From Terasakiella pusilla DSM 6293 (GTDB taxonomy: Bacteria; Pseudomonadota; Alphaproteobacteria; Rhodospirillales; Terasakiellaceae), in contig NZ_JHYO01000003.1 of NCBI RefSeq assembly GCF_000688235.1, forward strand, positions 1-64,000: a DNA stretch of 64,000 nucleotides, given 5' to 3'. Below the pieces are notes generated by a model. The model had not been told where the DNA came from. It was given only the letters and a program-made list of their open reading frames with translations, and did no database searches. This document shows, one piece after another, positions 44,268 to 53,564 of this stretch (positions are counted from its first letter, which is position 1; every line of letters starts with the position of its first letter). A program made the translations under genes and the position numbers.

Positions 44268-45026
44268 TTATTTAGGGGCCATCCGCAACGCCCCGTCCAT
44301 ACGGATCACTTCACCGGACAGATAGGCGTTTTCAGCGATATGTTGAACAAGGCTCGCGAACTCTTCCGGCTTGCCCATACGACCAAAGGGAACAGATGCG
44401 TTCAAGGCATCCTGCACTTCTTGCGGCATATTCAACAACATCGGTGTTGCCATGATTCCCGGCGCAATGGTCATGACACGAATACCTTTAGAGGCCATTT
44501 CACGCGCAATCGGCAGGGTGAGGGAGGCCACACCCCCTTTAGACGCCGCATAAGCAGCCTGACCGATTTGACCATCGGCAAACGCGATGGAGGCTGTGTT
44601 GACAACAACACCGCGTTCTTCCCCATTGATCGGGTCTTGGGTCAACATATCTTCACAGGCCAGACGGCTCATATTGAAGGTGCCAACCAAGTTGACGTTG
44701 ATAACTTTTGAAAACAGATCAAGATCATGTGCGCCATTGCGCCCAACAATTTTAGAAGCGGGCGCGATCCCAGCACAAGACACCACAATGCGGGCAACCC
44801 CATGGGCTTCACGTGCTTTTGCAAACGCATCCTGTGCGCTTTGTGCATCTGACACATTACATTCAACCGCAATACCGCCGATATCGTCTGCAACTTTTTG
44901 CGCGGCATCCATGTTCATATCAAAGATAGCGACTTTGGCACCGGCTTTCGCCAATTGGCGCGCTGTTGCTTCCCCCAGACCAGAAGCGGCACCGGTTACA
45001 ATCGCAGCAAGACCCTTAACGTCCAT
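44268..45026 (-). CDS. Short-chain dehydrogenase, HSD17B10/3-hydroxyacyl-CoA dehydrogenase-like
   Basis: A 252-residue NAD-dependent dehydrogenase with the Rossmann glycine motif TGAASGLG, the catalytic tetrad residues in NTASIAF (Ser) and YAASKGG (Tyr-x3-Lys), and CAGIAPASK. It is closest by eye to type II 3-hydroxyacyl-CoA dehydrogenases (HSD17B10 type), which act in isoleucine and fatty acid breakdown. A perfect palindrome of the LiuR type lies 26 bp upstream, supporting a role in branched-chain or short-chain acyl-CoA degradation. Confidence 0.85.
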   Translation of the reverse strand: MDVKGLAAIVTGAASGLGEATARQLAKAGAKVAIFDMNMDAAQKVADDIGGIAVECNVSDAQSAQDAFAKAREAHGVARIVVSCAGIAPASKIVGRNGAHDLDLFSKVINVNLVGTFNMSRLACEDMLTQDPINGEERGVVVNTASIAFADGQIGQAAYAASKGGVASLTLPIAREMASKGIRVMTIAPGIMATPMLLNMPQEVQDALNASVPFGRMGKPEEFASLVQHIAENAYLSGEVIRMDGALRMAPK

Positions 45027-45052
45027 GTTTTAAACTCCCAAAAAACTTTACC

Positions 45053-45068
45053 TTTACGTTAACGTAAA
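45053..45068 (-). promoter_or_regulatory. 16-bp perfect palindrome upstream of the SDR gene (LiuR-type operator)
   Basis: TTTACGTTAACGTAAA is fully palindromic and lies 26 bp before the start codon. The pattern matches operators of MerR-family LiuR regulators, which repress branched-chain amino acid and acyl-CoA degradation genes in proteobacteria. No LiuR gene is in the window. Confidence 0.75.
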
Positions 45069-45130
45069 CTTCGGAAGGTTATAGCAGAAGGCAAAAAACC
45101 ACGCAAGCGCGAAGCCATGTTGGGGCAGGG

Positions 45131-47920
45131 TTAGCCCACCATCTCTTTTTTGCGGCGGCGTTTTTGGGGTTGGTGGTAATTTTCCTCGGTGATGGTTTCC
45201 AAAAGTTTTTCCCGAATAGACTTCAGCTTGGTTTCGGAATTCACCTTTAGGCCAAAGACATCTTTGACATAAAAAACATCCACCGCGCGCTCCCCAAAGG
45301 TCGCAATATGGGCCGAGTTGATCTGTAACCCCAGCTCGGACAGGGTGCGCGTCACATCATACAAAAAGCCCAAACGGTCACGCCCATTGACTTCCACCAC
45401 CGTAAAGGCGTTGGACACTTTATTGTCAATCAACACCCGTGGCGGCACAGTAAAGACCTCCCGGCGCGATTTCAGGGTGTTGCGCGTGACTTTTTCCAAC
45501 TCACTGGCCGGATAAATCTCACCTTTTAGGGCTTTGTCGATCCGTTCCGCCAATCGTTTGATTTTCTGTTCGCTATCAAACACTTCGTTGGATTGATCTT
45601 GCACTGAAAAGGTATCAAGCGCCATGCCGTTAGACAGAGTGGCAATTTTCGCATCCACAATGGACCCATTGGTCAAGGCCATCGCCCCTGTGATGATGGA
45701 AAACAGGCCCGGATGGTCAGCGGTATAGACCGTGATTTCACTGACATTGTTAAAGGTGTCATGTTCCACATTGATATGAACCGGCCCGTCTTCTTTTTCC
45801 GCCCTTTTGACCAGTTTGGCATGACGAACCTGTACATCGGTTTCAAAACTCAGCCAATAGGCCGCATTACCCAGCTGGACATAATTTTCGACATATTCAG
45901 GCGAACAGTCTTTCAACGCCTCACGCAAGGCCTGTTGTTTATATGCCACCCGGGCAGCAACCCCACCAGCCGCAGATTCCCCGCCCGTCAACACCTCAAG
46001 GGCGCGGGCATAAAGGATGCGCAACAGGTTACCTTTCCAACCATTCCAGATATCAGGGCCAACTGCGCGGATATCACAGACCGTCAGGATCAACAGCAAA
46101 CGCAGACGTTCGGGTGATTGCACCACTTCACAGAATTTTTTGATCAGGTTCGGGTCTTCCAGATCGCGCTTAAAGGCGACGTGGCTCATGGCGAGGTGAT
46201 GACGCACCAGCCACGACACCGTCTCGGTTTCCTCATCACTTAAGCCCAAGCGCGGACCCAACTTCATAGCCACTTCTGCGCCCAATTCACTATGATCACC
46301 GCCGCGGCCTTTGGCGATATCGTGCAGCATCACCGCCACATAGAGAGCCCGGCGCGAAATCACTTCATTGATCGCGCCACAACAAACCGGCAGTTCTTCA
46401 CGGCTCTCACCACTTTCAACGCCATTCAGTTCCCCAATGGCTTTGATGGTATGCTCATCAACCGTGTAGGTATGGTACATGTCGTACTGCATCTGGGCCG
46501 TGACGCGGGCAAAATCGGGGATAAATTTCCCCAGCAATCCCACTTCCCCCATCAAACGCAAAATCCGTTGCGGCTTTTTGGGCGAGGTCAGCATGTCTAA
46601 AAACATGCGGTTGGCGTCGGGATTTTTGCGCATCTTGGCATTGATCAAATGCAAATTATCGCGCAATTGCTTCAACACAAACGGGTGAATATCCAGATCG
46701 TGATCCTGCGCCACCTCAAACAGACGGAACATCAGCAAAGGATTATCGGCAAAGGCTTCATGATTTTCCATGGTCAAACGACCGGAATCGACCTTGAAAC
46801 CTTCCACATTGCGTTTGAAAAAATTTGTCAGGATGGTAAAGCGCTGCTGGTGTTTTTTCTGCTGTTCTTCCAACACCGCGCACAGGTTACGCGTTAAATC
46901 CCCAACGGTTTTTGCTGTCAGATAATAATGCTTCATAAACCGTTCCACGCCGCGGGTGCCGGCCCGGTCTTTATAGCCCAATTTTTCTGCCAGCAGATGC
47001 TGCACATCAAAAGTCAGACTTTCCTGTGGGCGATTGGTCAGGTAGTGCAAGGCGCAGCGCACGGTAAACAAAAAGTTCACCGCTTTTTTAAAGCTATTGG
47101 CATCTTCTTCCAGAATAACACCATGGGACACCAAATCACGCCAGCGTTCGACCCCATACGTATATTTGCCAATCCAATAAAGCGTTTGCAGATCACGCAA
47201 CCCGCCCTTGCCTTCTTTCAGGTTGGGTTCCACCACATAGCGGGTGTCGCCCATGCGTTGATGGCGATCATCGCGTTCTTCCAGTTTCGCATCCACAAAC
47301 TGACGCCCGGTGACATCGACAACCTTTTCCTGAAAGCGTTTCTGGAATTCCTTAAACAGAGATTTATTACCCCAAAGGTAACGCGCATCCAGCAAAGCGG
47401 TCTGAATGGTCAAATCCTCTTTCGCCATTTTCAGGCATTCATCAATGGACCGGGTGGAATGACCGACCTTTAAGCCTAAATCCCATAAGAGATAGAGCAT
47501 ATATTCAATGGCTTGCTCCCCCTTCGGTGTTTGTTTGTAGGGCAGCAAAAACAGCAGATCGATATCGGATTGGGGCGCCATTTCCGCACGCCCATAACCG
47601 CCGACAGCAGCAACACAAAACTGTTCCCCTTTGGTCGGGGTGTGGATCGCGTAGACATATTTGGTGGTAAAATCGTACAGGGTACGGATCAGCTGATCGA
47701 TCAAAAAGGCATAGTTATGGACTGTGACAATCCCATTTGCCTTTTTGTCATCGAAACGTCTCTGAATTTCATCACGACCGGACTTCAACGCCTCTTTAAA
47801 CAGTTTGAGGACGTCTTTTTGCATTTTTGTCGAATAGCCAGACCAGCCCGCCATATCTTCCAGTTTCACCCATAAGGCTTTGCGGTCAATGATATCGCGT
47901 TGCTTTACAATCTTGGCCAT
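45131..47920 (-). CDS. glnD: [Protein-PII] uridylyltransferase / uridylyl-removing enzyme
   Basis: Senses glutamine and modifies PII proteins to control nitrogen assimilation. The 929-residue protein has the nucleotidyltransferase motif GGYGRAEMAPQSDIDLLFLL (about 107-126), an HD domain with HDIAKGRGGDHSELG (about 535-550), and two C-terminal ACT domains (about 730-805 and 840-915; TVYTADHPGLFSIITGAMAL and EVNGRDRLGFLYDVTRTLSE). Length is normal. A basic tail ends KRRRKKEM. It is followed by a polysaccharide deacetylase gene 38 bp upstream on the coordinate axis (that gene starts further along). Confidence 0.97.
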   Translation of the reverse strand: MAKIVKQRDIIDRKALWVKLEDMAGWSGYSTKMQKDVLKLFKEALKSGRDEIQRRFDDKKANGIVTVHNYAFLIDQLIRTLYDFTTKYVYAIHTPTKGEQFCVAAVGGYGRAEMAPQSDIDLLFLLPYKQTPKGEQAIEYMLYLLWDLGLKVGHSTRSIDECLKMAKEDLTIQTALLDARYLWGNKSLFKEFQKRFQEKVVDVTGRQFVDAKLEERDDRHQRMGDTRYVVEPNLKEGKGGLRDLQTLYWIGKYTYGVERWRDLVSHGVILEEDANSFKKAVNFLFTVRCALHYLTNRPQESLTFDVQHLLAEKLGYKDRAGTRGVERFMKHYYLTAKTVGDLTRNLCAVLEEQQKKHQQRFTILTNFFKRNVEGFKVDSGRLTMENHEAFADNPLLMFRLFEVAQDHDLDIHPFVLKQLRDNLHLINAKMRKNPDANRMFLDMLTSPKKPQRILRLMGEVGLLGKFIPDFARVTAQMQYDMYHTYTVDEHTIKAIGELNGVESGESREELPVCCGAINEVISRRALYVAVMLHDIAKGRGGDHSELGAEVAMKLGPRLGLSDEETETVSWLVRHHLAMSHVAFKRDLEDPNLIKKFCEVVQSPERLRLLLILTVCDIRAVGPDIWNGWKGNLLRILYARALEVLTGGESAAGGVAARVAYKQQALREALKDCSPEYVENYVQLGNAAYWLSFETDVQVRHAKLVKRAEKEDGPVHINVEHDTFNNVSEITVYTADHPGLFSIITGAMALTNGSIVDAKIATLSNGMALDTFSVQDQSNEVFDSEQKIKRLAERIDKALKGEIYPASELEKVTRNTLKSRREVFTVPPRVLIDNKVSNAFTVVEVNGRDRLGFLYDVTRTLSELGLQINSAHIATFGERAVDVFYVKDVFGLKVNSETKLKSIREKLLETITEENYHQPQKRRRKKEMVG

Positions 47921-47958
47921 GTCGGCATATCCCTCGCGTTGCTTTCTAACCGCCTAGT

Positions 47959-48978
47959 TTATGGTGCGACGTAGAATTGGCGTCCAAACCAACGCCAACG
48001 CCCTTCACCGGCAGGCATAGTACAATTAAGCCTCGTACGACCCACTGGCAAGGGTTTTTCCATACGGACTTCAACCCTGCGTTCCCATAATTTCTCGACC
48101 CGCACCTTACCTTCATGACCGGAGAAACAGGCAAGCGGGGACAAATCCCCGACTTCTTCGGCAACACTAAAGCCGACCAAAGGCGGATTGCGCTTTTCAA
48201 TCATCATATCTTTCGGCTGCAATTCCTGCACAAACAAAGACTTGGTCTGCGCCACCATCTGAAAACGTTTGAGATCGCCGTATTTTTCGTTCAAGGCAAA
48301 ACGCGAGAGATAATACGGATCATCGCCTGTGCCTATGGCCCCGCTATGTTGACCAAAGGCCGCTTTCATCCCAAACCCGCGCACAACCTCGATTGCGGCA
48401 AGGCTGGCTTCCCCATAAGGGTAGGCGAAAAGATCAGGACGATACCCCAGCTTTTCTTCAAGCCGTTGTAAAGAGCGTGCCATTTCATCCCCCACACGCG
48501 CTTGCGACGCTGCCGCCATATGCAAATGACTTGCCGTATGGGCACCAATGCTGACCAGCGGATGGTCCGACATTTCGCGCACCTGTTTCCAGTTTAAATA
48601 TCCGGCATATTGGCGATCGATCGGGTCAGTAGACAAAAAGATGGTAAACGGAATGCCCGCTTCCTTGAATTTGGGAAACGCTTTTTCGTAAATACTGGCG
48701 TACCCATCATCAATGGTGATCGCCAATGTTTTATCGGGCAGGGTTTCGCCTGCCTTTAACTTCTCCACCAAGTCCCCAAGCGCCAGAACGTTATAGCCGC
48801 CGGACTTAATCTCCTGAATGTGAGACTCAAACTGATCCATGCGAATATTGGTCGCAGGGAAGCTGTCTTCACCGAAACGGTGATACATCACAACACTGGC
48901 AGAACTTTGCGCAAAGACGGGCAATGCCGAAACAAGGCTGAGGGCAAATGCCGCCGCCGCCATCAAAGGTTTTTTCAT
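47959..48978 (-). CDS. Secreted polysaccharide deacetylase
   Basis: A 339-residue exported protein (signal peptide ending PVFAQS) with a NodB-type domain (about 60-230): the metal/catalytic motif LAITIDDGYASIYEKAF, the histidine motif GAHTASHLHMAA and the FAYPYGE motif. A C-terminal beta-rich domain (about 240-339) follows. It should deacetylate peptidoglycan, an exopolysaccharide or a chitin-like polymer. It is transcribed just upstream of glnD in the same direction. Confidence 0.9.
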   Translation of the reverse strand: MKKPLMAAAAFALSLVSALPVFAQSSASVVMYHRFGEDSFPATNIRMDQFESHIQEIKSGGYNVLALGDLVEKLKAGETLPDKTLAITIDDGYASIYEKAFPKFKEAGIPFTIFLSTDPIDRQYAGYLNWKQVREMSDHPLVSIGAHTASHLHMAAASQARVGDEMARSLQRLEEKLGYRPDLFAYPYGEASLAAIEVVRGFGMKAAFGQHSGAIGTGDDPYYLSRFALNEKYGDLKRFQMVAQTKSLFVQELQPKDMMIEKRNPPLVGFSVAEEVGDLSPLACFSGHEGKVRVEKLWERRVEVRMEKPLPVGRTRLNCTMPAGEGRWRWFGRQFYVAP

Positions 48979-49046
48979 GGGAATTCCTGCACAAAAATTT
49001 TGTCTAAGATATTAATATCTCAATATATTTTGAAAAGGGCAAGGGG

Positions 49047-50303
49047 TTAATCTTCAACCGTAACTTTATTGCGTCCGGTTTCTTTTGAACGATACAACAA
49101 TTTGTCAGCACGCTTGACCAAATCGTCCAAGTTCTCACCAGCCTGCGCATAGACAACCCCAAAACTTGAAGTTACGTTTTTACGATCTTCAAGGGAGGCA
49201 TACTGCTTTTGCTCGATAGTTTTACGCAGGGCTTCAAGCAATTCTGATAGCTCGTTTTTTGTGATGTCATTCAGCAAAATACAGAACTCTTCACCCCCCA
49301 TGCGGGCCACCAGGTCATGGTCGCGCGTACATTCTACCAAAAGTTTGGACACCCCCTTTAAGACCTCATCCCCCACATCATGCCCATAGGTATCATTTAC
49401 ACTTTTAAAGTGATCAATATCCAACATGGCAAGGGCAATATTTGTGCCTTCCCGACGTGCCCGATTGAGCTTTCCTTCCCCATTTTCAAAGAAGAATCGT
49501 CGATTATAAAGGCCTGTCAGAAAATCACGTGTCGCCGCATCCACAAGCGCTTGCGTCTTTTCGATCAAATCGACCGTTTGGGTAATCCGACAGAAAAACT
49601 CTTCCGGCTGAAACGGCTTGGTGATGAAATCATTGGCCCCGACCTTGATAAAACGTGCCGACAGAGTGGCTGAATCGACGCCAGACAGGCCGATAATGGC
49701 AAGTTCTTCTTTTTCATAGGTTTCGCGAATGGTCTTAGTCATTTCAAAACCATCTACCGGCGCCATGGTGTAATCGCTGATAATCAGCTTGATATCACGA
49801 TTATCCTGCAAAATATCCAGGGCCTGCTGACCGTTTTCGGCCTCCAGAACCTGAAACTGATATTGACGTAACAAACTGCCGACATGAGTACGAATGGCAC
49901 TGGCATCATCAACCACCATGGCCTTGATCTCACGGTTTTTCAGCAGGCGATGGACCATATTGCACAAATAGCGCAAGCCAACACGACTTTCCTTGACCAC
50001 GTAATCGACGATGATCGGATTTTTTAAAAACTCATCGCGTTGCTTTTCATTAAAAGCGGATGAAAAAATAATGGTGGGGATGTTGTGACTGCTCAGCAGA
50101 CTGATGGCCTCCCAATCCCGCGCATCGCTTAGGCTCATACAAGAAATTGCAAGCGCATACGGACTGTCCGTGTTTTGTTTAATATGGTCTTTGGCGGCCT
50201 GTAAACTATCGACCCAATCCACGTCGACATGAACAAATTTCTCAAGCTCAATCGTCAGGAGAGAAGAAACGGTTTTCGAACTCTCTACCAGCAGAATTTT
50301 CAT
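49047..50303 (-). CDS. PleD-like response regulator with diguanylate cyclase output
   Basis: A 418-residue regulator with two receiver domains (about 1-120 and 130-250) and a GGDEF domain (about 265-415). The second receiver has the phospho-acceptor Asp in LIISDYTMAPVDGFE and KPF; the first lacks an Asp at the equivalent site (LAISCMSLSDA), so it is probably an adaptor that does not accept phosphate. The GGDEF is active-looking (MGGEEFCIL) with the inhibitory RDHD site five residues before it. Expected to make cyclic di-GMP on phosphorylation. No histidine kinase is adjacent. Confidence 0.92.
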   Translation of the reverse strand: MKILLVESSKTVSSLLTIELEKFVHVDVDWVDSLQAAKDHIKQNTDSPYALAISCMSLSDARDWEAISLLSSHNIPTIIFSSAFNEKQRDEFLKNPIIVDYVVKESRVGLRYLCNMVHRLLKNREIKAMVVDDASAIRTHVGSLLRQYQFQVLEAENGQQALDILQDNRDIKLIISDYTMAPVDGFEMTKTIRETYEKEELAIIGLSGVDSATLSARFIKVGANDFITKPFQPEEFFCRITQTVDLIEKTQALVDAATRDFLTGLYNRRFFFENGEGKLNRARREGTNIALAMLDIDHFKSVNDTYGHDVGDEVLKGVSKLLVECTRDHDLVARMGGEEFCILLNDITKNELSELLEALRKTIEQKQYASLEDRKNVTSSFGVVYAQAGENLDDLVKRADKLLYRSKETGRNKVTVED

Positions 50304-50318
50304 TACTATTTGCCTTAT

Positions 50319-51605
50319 TTATTTGGCGGATGTTTTTACTTCAGGCGTATCTTCAGCAGTTTCACATACTTGGCATTTAGACAGGGAATTTAAAGGGAGA
50401 AGTGCAAAATAACTGCCCGGTTCTTTCATTTTCCCGGCACGTTCAGCAGCTTCTTTCCCAAATCCCCAAAAAACATCACCGCGCACAACCCCTTTAATGG
50501 CGCCGCCCGTATCCTGTGTTACCACCAGACGCGAAATCGGATCTGTGGAAACCGGATCCGTGAAAGTATAAAGCCACATCGGTACGCCCAAAGGCATATA
50601 GCGTTTATCGATGGCAAGGGATCGCCCCGGTGTCAACGCAACGCCTTGCGCCCCAACCGGTCCCTCGTCCTTAAGCTCCCGAAAGAAAATGAAAGACGCA
50701 TTTTCCCGCATCAGCTCCTGACCTTTTTGCGGATGCGTTGCCAACCACTGTCGAATGGCCTGCATGGACATATCTTCTTTGCTGACTTCCCCGCGATCAA
50801 TCAAAATACGCCCGATCGAGGTATAATCATGCCCATTGTGCCCATCATAGCCAACCCGCATGGTCGATCCATCGGCAAACTGGACACGTCCTGAGCCTTG
50901 AATATGCAGGAAAAAAGCATCAACCGGATCATCAACCCAGACAAGCTCCAGATTTTTACCGCGTAATTTGCCCGTTTCAATCTCGCTTCGGCTGGCGTAA
51001 GGGACCAGTTGCCCGTTTTCCAACCGACCGGCAAGGCGCTTGCCATTCCATTGCGACTTAAATTCCCCTAAGCCGACAAGGACCAAATCATCCGGCCTTT
51101 TATAAAGCGGCGTTTGGTAGGGTCCACTTTGCCGATAAGCGCCGCGTAAGCCCGCTTCATAATAGCCGGTAAACAACCCCGCCGCAGGCTTATCGTCATC
51201 TGCGATATCCGACACCAGATAAGGTTGGAAATTTGCTTCAAAGAAAGAACGCGCCTTGGCATGATCCCCATCGGGCAGAGAATAAACCTGCGTACAAAGA
51301 GACTTCCAATCCCCGGCCGTCCCCCCAATCCCATTGGGACCGATCGCGCGATCATTGGGTTTACGGCCAAATGTCTTACAAGATTTACGCAAGGCCGGGA
51401 TGGCATCAAACACAGTATCGGCTGACCAACCGGGCAGGGCTGCAAAAGAAACCGGCACAAGCGTTTGCTGTGCCGTTTTCAGTGCTTCTTCAGAAGGCTT
51501 TGCATCTTCATCGGGATTTTGGGGTGACACCGCACAGGCGGAAACCAAAAGACCAAGTCCCAGTACCCCTGCACGTGCCGATACAGATGCGCGCCACTTC
51601 TTCAC
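50319..51605 (-). CDS. mltA: Membrane-bound lytic murein transglycosylase A
   Basis: Cleaves the glycan strands of peptidoglycan. The 428-residue lipoprotein (lipobox LVSAC, cysteine near residue 24) has the MltA domain (LFTGYYEAGLRGAYR, AFFLHIQGSGRVQFADGS-type region, here AFFLHIQGSGRVQF) and the C-terminal 3D domain with VTQDTGGAIKGVVRGD and GFGKEAAERAG. Long but within family range. It precedes the tim44-like gene on the coordinate axis and forms part of the conserved ori-proximal string. Confidence 0.95.
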   Translation of the reverse strand: MKKWRASVSARAGVLGLGLLVSACAVSPQNPDEDAKPSEEALKTAQQTLVPVSFAALPGWSADTVFDAIPALRKSCKTFGRKPNDRAIGPNGIGGTAGDWKSLCTQVYSLPDGDHAKARSFFEANFQPYLVSDIADDDKPAAGLFTGYYEAGLRGAYRQSGPYQTPLYKRPDDLVLVGLGEFKSQWNGKRLAGRLENGQLVPYASRSEIETGKLRGKNLELVWVDDPVDAFFLHIQGSGRVQFADGSTMRVGYDGHNGHDYTSIGRILIDRGEVSKEDMSMQAIRQWLATHPQKGQELMRENASFIFFRELKDEGPVGAQGVALTPGRSLAIDKRYMPLGVPMWLYTFTDPVSTDPISRLVVTQDTGGAIKGVVRGDVFWGFGKEAAERAGKMKEPGSYFALLPLNSLSKCQVCETAEDTPEVKTSAK

Positions 51606-51609
51606 AATG

Positions 51610-52311
51610 CTATTCCGTCTGTGTTGCTTTCAGGAACCAATTTGGACTTTTTGACGTCACATCACGTTCAAACGTCCAAACATCCGTGATCGTATCAATA
51701 TAGTTGTTATCACCATCAACCACGTCGCCGTTGCTATCCGTCGTGACATTGACCTGTTCACTGATAATACGCACCGTAACTTCCGCGAGATTATCCGCGA
51801 GATTAGCGTCTGTAATCTCGATGGAATTAATACCGATTACCGTTGTTTCCAAGGTTTCACCAGCAGCTTTACGGGCATCCAATGCCTGTTCAAAGTTCTG
51901 ATAAACTTCTTTTGTCAGCAGATTTTGCAGGGTTTCACGATCATCATTTGCAAAGGCATTGATGATCATATCAAACGCACCGCCAGCCCCTTCGACAAAG
52001 CCATGTTGGTCGAAATTTGGATCCACTTCCATAATATCGGCCAACGCCTGTTGAACCGGACCCACCGGCTGAATTTCCGTCACCACATCGGCAGGCTTTT
52101 GTTGAGCCGGATTTTGCGGCTCGCTACCGGGAAGATGAATTACATTGTCACGCTCATCACCACGATCGGCTTCTTCCGCCGGACCGGGATTAAACATATC
52201 ACGATGGTTACGGTTTTCCTCGTTACCATCCTTGCTACCCAAGACACTACGCAGACGCAGAAAGATAAAGACCGCGATCAAAGCCAGTAAAATAAGATCA
52301 AAATTTGCCAT
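51610..52311 (-). CDS. Tim44-like domain protein
   Basis: A 233-residue protein with an N-terminal membrane anchor (ANFDLILLALIAVFIFLRLRSVLG), a charged linker (about 30-90) and a Tim44-like domain (about 95-233: FVEGAGGAFDMIINAFANDD, LEVYQNFEQALDARKAAG). The family is related to mitochondrial Tim44; the bacterial protein (TimA) is membrane-associated and of unknown detailed function. It is cotranscribed with mltA (4-bp gap) and divergent from fxsA. Confidence 0.92.
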   Translation of the reverse strand: MANFDLILLALIAVFIFLRLRSVLGSKDGNEENRNHRDMFNPGPAEEADRGDERDNVIHLPGSEPQNPAQQKPADVVTEIQPVGPVQQALADIMEVDPNFDQHGFVEGAGGAFDMIINAFANDDRETLQNLLTKEVYQNFEQALDARKAAGETLETTVIGINSIEITDANLADNLAEVTVRIISEQVNVTTDSNGDVVDGDNNYIDTITDVWTFERDVTSKSPNWFLKATQTE

Positions 52312-52425
52312 AATGAATAATTTATACCCGTTACCATTTAATTGTAGTGTAGCTTGCGCTTATGCTGTTGTAAAACTAGATAATCTTAATTCACCAAAAG
52401 GGCAAGGATTCACGGGCAGAAACAC

Positions 52426-52932
52426 ATGGGTTTTATCTTACTTCTTCTATTTATCGGCGTCCCGGTCATCGAAATCGCTGTTTTCATTCAAGTTGGCGAC
52501 GTCATCGGTCTGTGGCCCACCCTGATTATCGTGATCCTGACTGCCGTTCTCGGTACTCATCTTTTACGTCAACAAGGGCTTAGTACCCTCATGCGCGCCC
52601 AAAACACCATCAACGAGGGGCGCGTCCCCGCCGAAGAGATGTTTGATGGTATTTGCCTTGTTTTAGCCGGTGCCTTCCTTCTCACCCCCGGCTTTGTAAC
52701 AGATACAGTTGGATTTCTTTTATTCTTTCCGCCTTTTCGGGCATTTATGAGAAAACATATAAAAGAAATCGTCTTAAAGCGCGGCAACGTTCATGTTGTT
52801 GGTCCTGATGGCCGTCCTATTCATCCTCATAATCCTCAAGATACACAAAAACAAAATTCAAAAGTTATCGACGCTGATTTTGAAGAGATTGATCCAAATC
52901 CCGACAGTCCCTGGTCGGAAAAAAAGGATTAA
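52426..52932 (+). CDS. fxsA: FxsA family membrane protein
   Basis: A 168-residue protein with the FxsA pattern: VPVIEIAVFIQVGDVIGLWPTLIIVILTAVLGTHLLRQQG-type core, here LLFIGVPVIEIAVFIQ, VIGLWPTLIIVILTAVLG and LLRQQGL, then FDGICLVLAGAFLLTPGFVTDTVGFLLFFPPFR-type region (LLTPGFVTDTVGFLL). FxsA of E. coli influences phage F exclusion; the alphaproteobacterial role is unknown. Usually near secB and tim44, as here. Confidence 0.93.
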   Translation: MGFILLLLFIGVPVIEIAVFIQVGDVIGLWPTLIIVILTAVLGTHLLRQQGLSTLMRAQNTINEGRVPAEEMFDGICLVLAGAFLLTPGFVTDTVGFLLFFPPFRAFMRKHIKEIVLKRGNVHVVGPDGRPIHPHNPQDTQKQNSKVIDADFEEIDPNPDSPWSEKKD

Positions 52933-52996
52933 CGATCGCGTTTTTTCATGTTACCAACCCTTTAATTAAAAATTTTGCAGATTAGGAGTAGGGCTT

Positions 52997-53491
52997 ATGG
53001 CCGACCAAAACGAAAATAACGCCGCAGCAGAACAAAACGCTGTTCAACTTGCCATTCACGGTCAGTACATCAAAGATTTATCCTTTGAAGTGCCAAATTC
53101 ACCGGGTATCTACGCCAAATTGATGCAAGATCAGCCTGATGTGAATGTAAATGTGGACGTTGACGCCAAAAAGCTGACAGAAAACCAGTATGAATGTGTT
53201 CTTCGCATTCGTGCAGACTGCAAAGTTAAAGACGATGTTGCCTTTATTTGTGAGCTGGCATATGGCGGTATCTTTGAAATTAACGTCCCGGAAGAACATC
53301 TGGAGCCGATGTTGTTGATCGAATGTCCGCGTATGTTGTTCCCGTTTGCCCGTCATATCGTTGCAAACACCACACGCGATGGGTCTTTCCCTCCGATGAT
53401 GCTGAACCCGGTCGATTTTGCCGGCATGTACCGTCAGCGCCTCGAAGCGTTGGCCGCACAAAAAGAAGCCGAAGGCGAAACAAAGAACTAA
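52997..53491 (+). CDS. secB: Protein-export chaperone SecB
   Basis: Keeps secretory precursors unfolded and delivers them to SecA. The 164-residue protein has the family segments IHGQYIKDLSFEVPNSPGIY, NQYECVLRIRADCKV, AFICELAYGGIFEI, VPEEHLEPMLLIECPRMLFPFARHIV and LNPVDFAGMYRQR. A strong ribosome site (TTAGGAG) precedes ATG 52997. A hairpin terminator follows. Confidence 0.97.
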   Translation: MADQNENNAAAEQNAVQLAIHGQYIKDLSFEVPNSPGIYAKLMQDQPDVNVNVDVDAKKLTENQYECVLRIRADCKVKDDVAFICELAYGGIFEINVPEEHLEPMLLIECPRMLFPFARHIVANTTRDGSFPPMMLNPVDFAGMYRQRLEALAAQKEAEGETKN

Positions 53492-53506
53492 GTTCTGCCA
53501 TTCAAT

Positions 53507-53549
53507 AAAAAAGCCCGCAAAAATCAGGATCGATTTTGCGGGCTTTTTA
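53507..53549. terminator. Bidirectional terminator between secB and the FecR gene
   Basis: AAAAAGCCCGCAAAAATC pairs with GATTTTGCGGGCTTTTT with one bulged A and a 6-nt loop; T-rich on both strands, serving convergent genes. Confidence 0.88.
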
Positions 53550-53564
53550 TTTTTAATCTATTTA

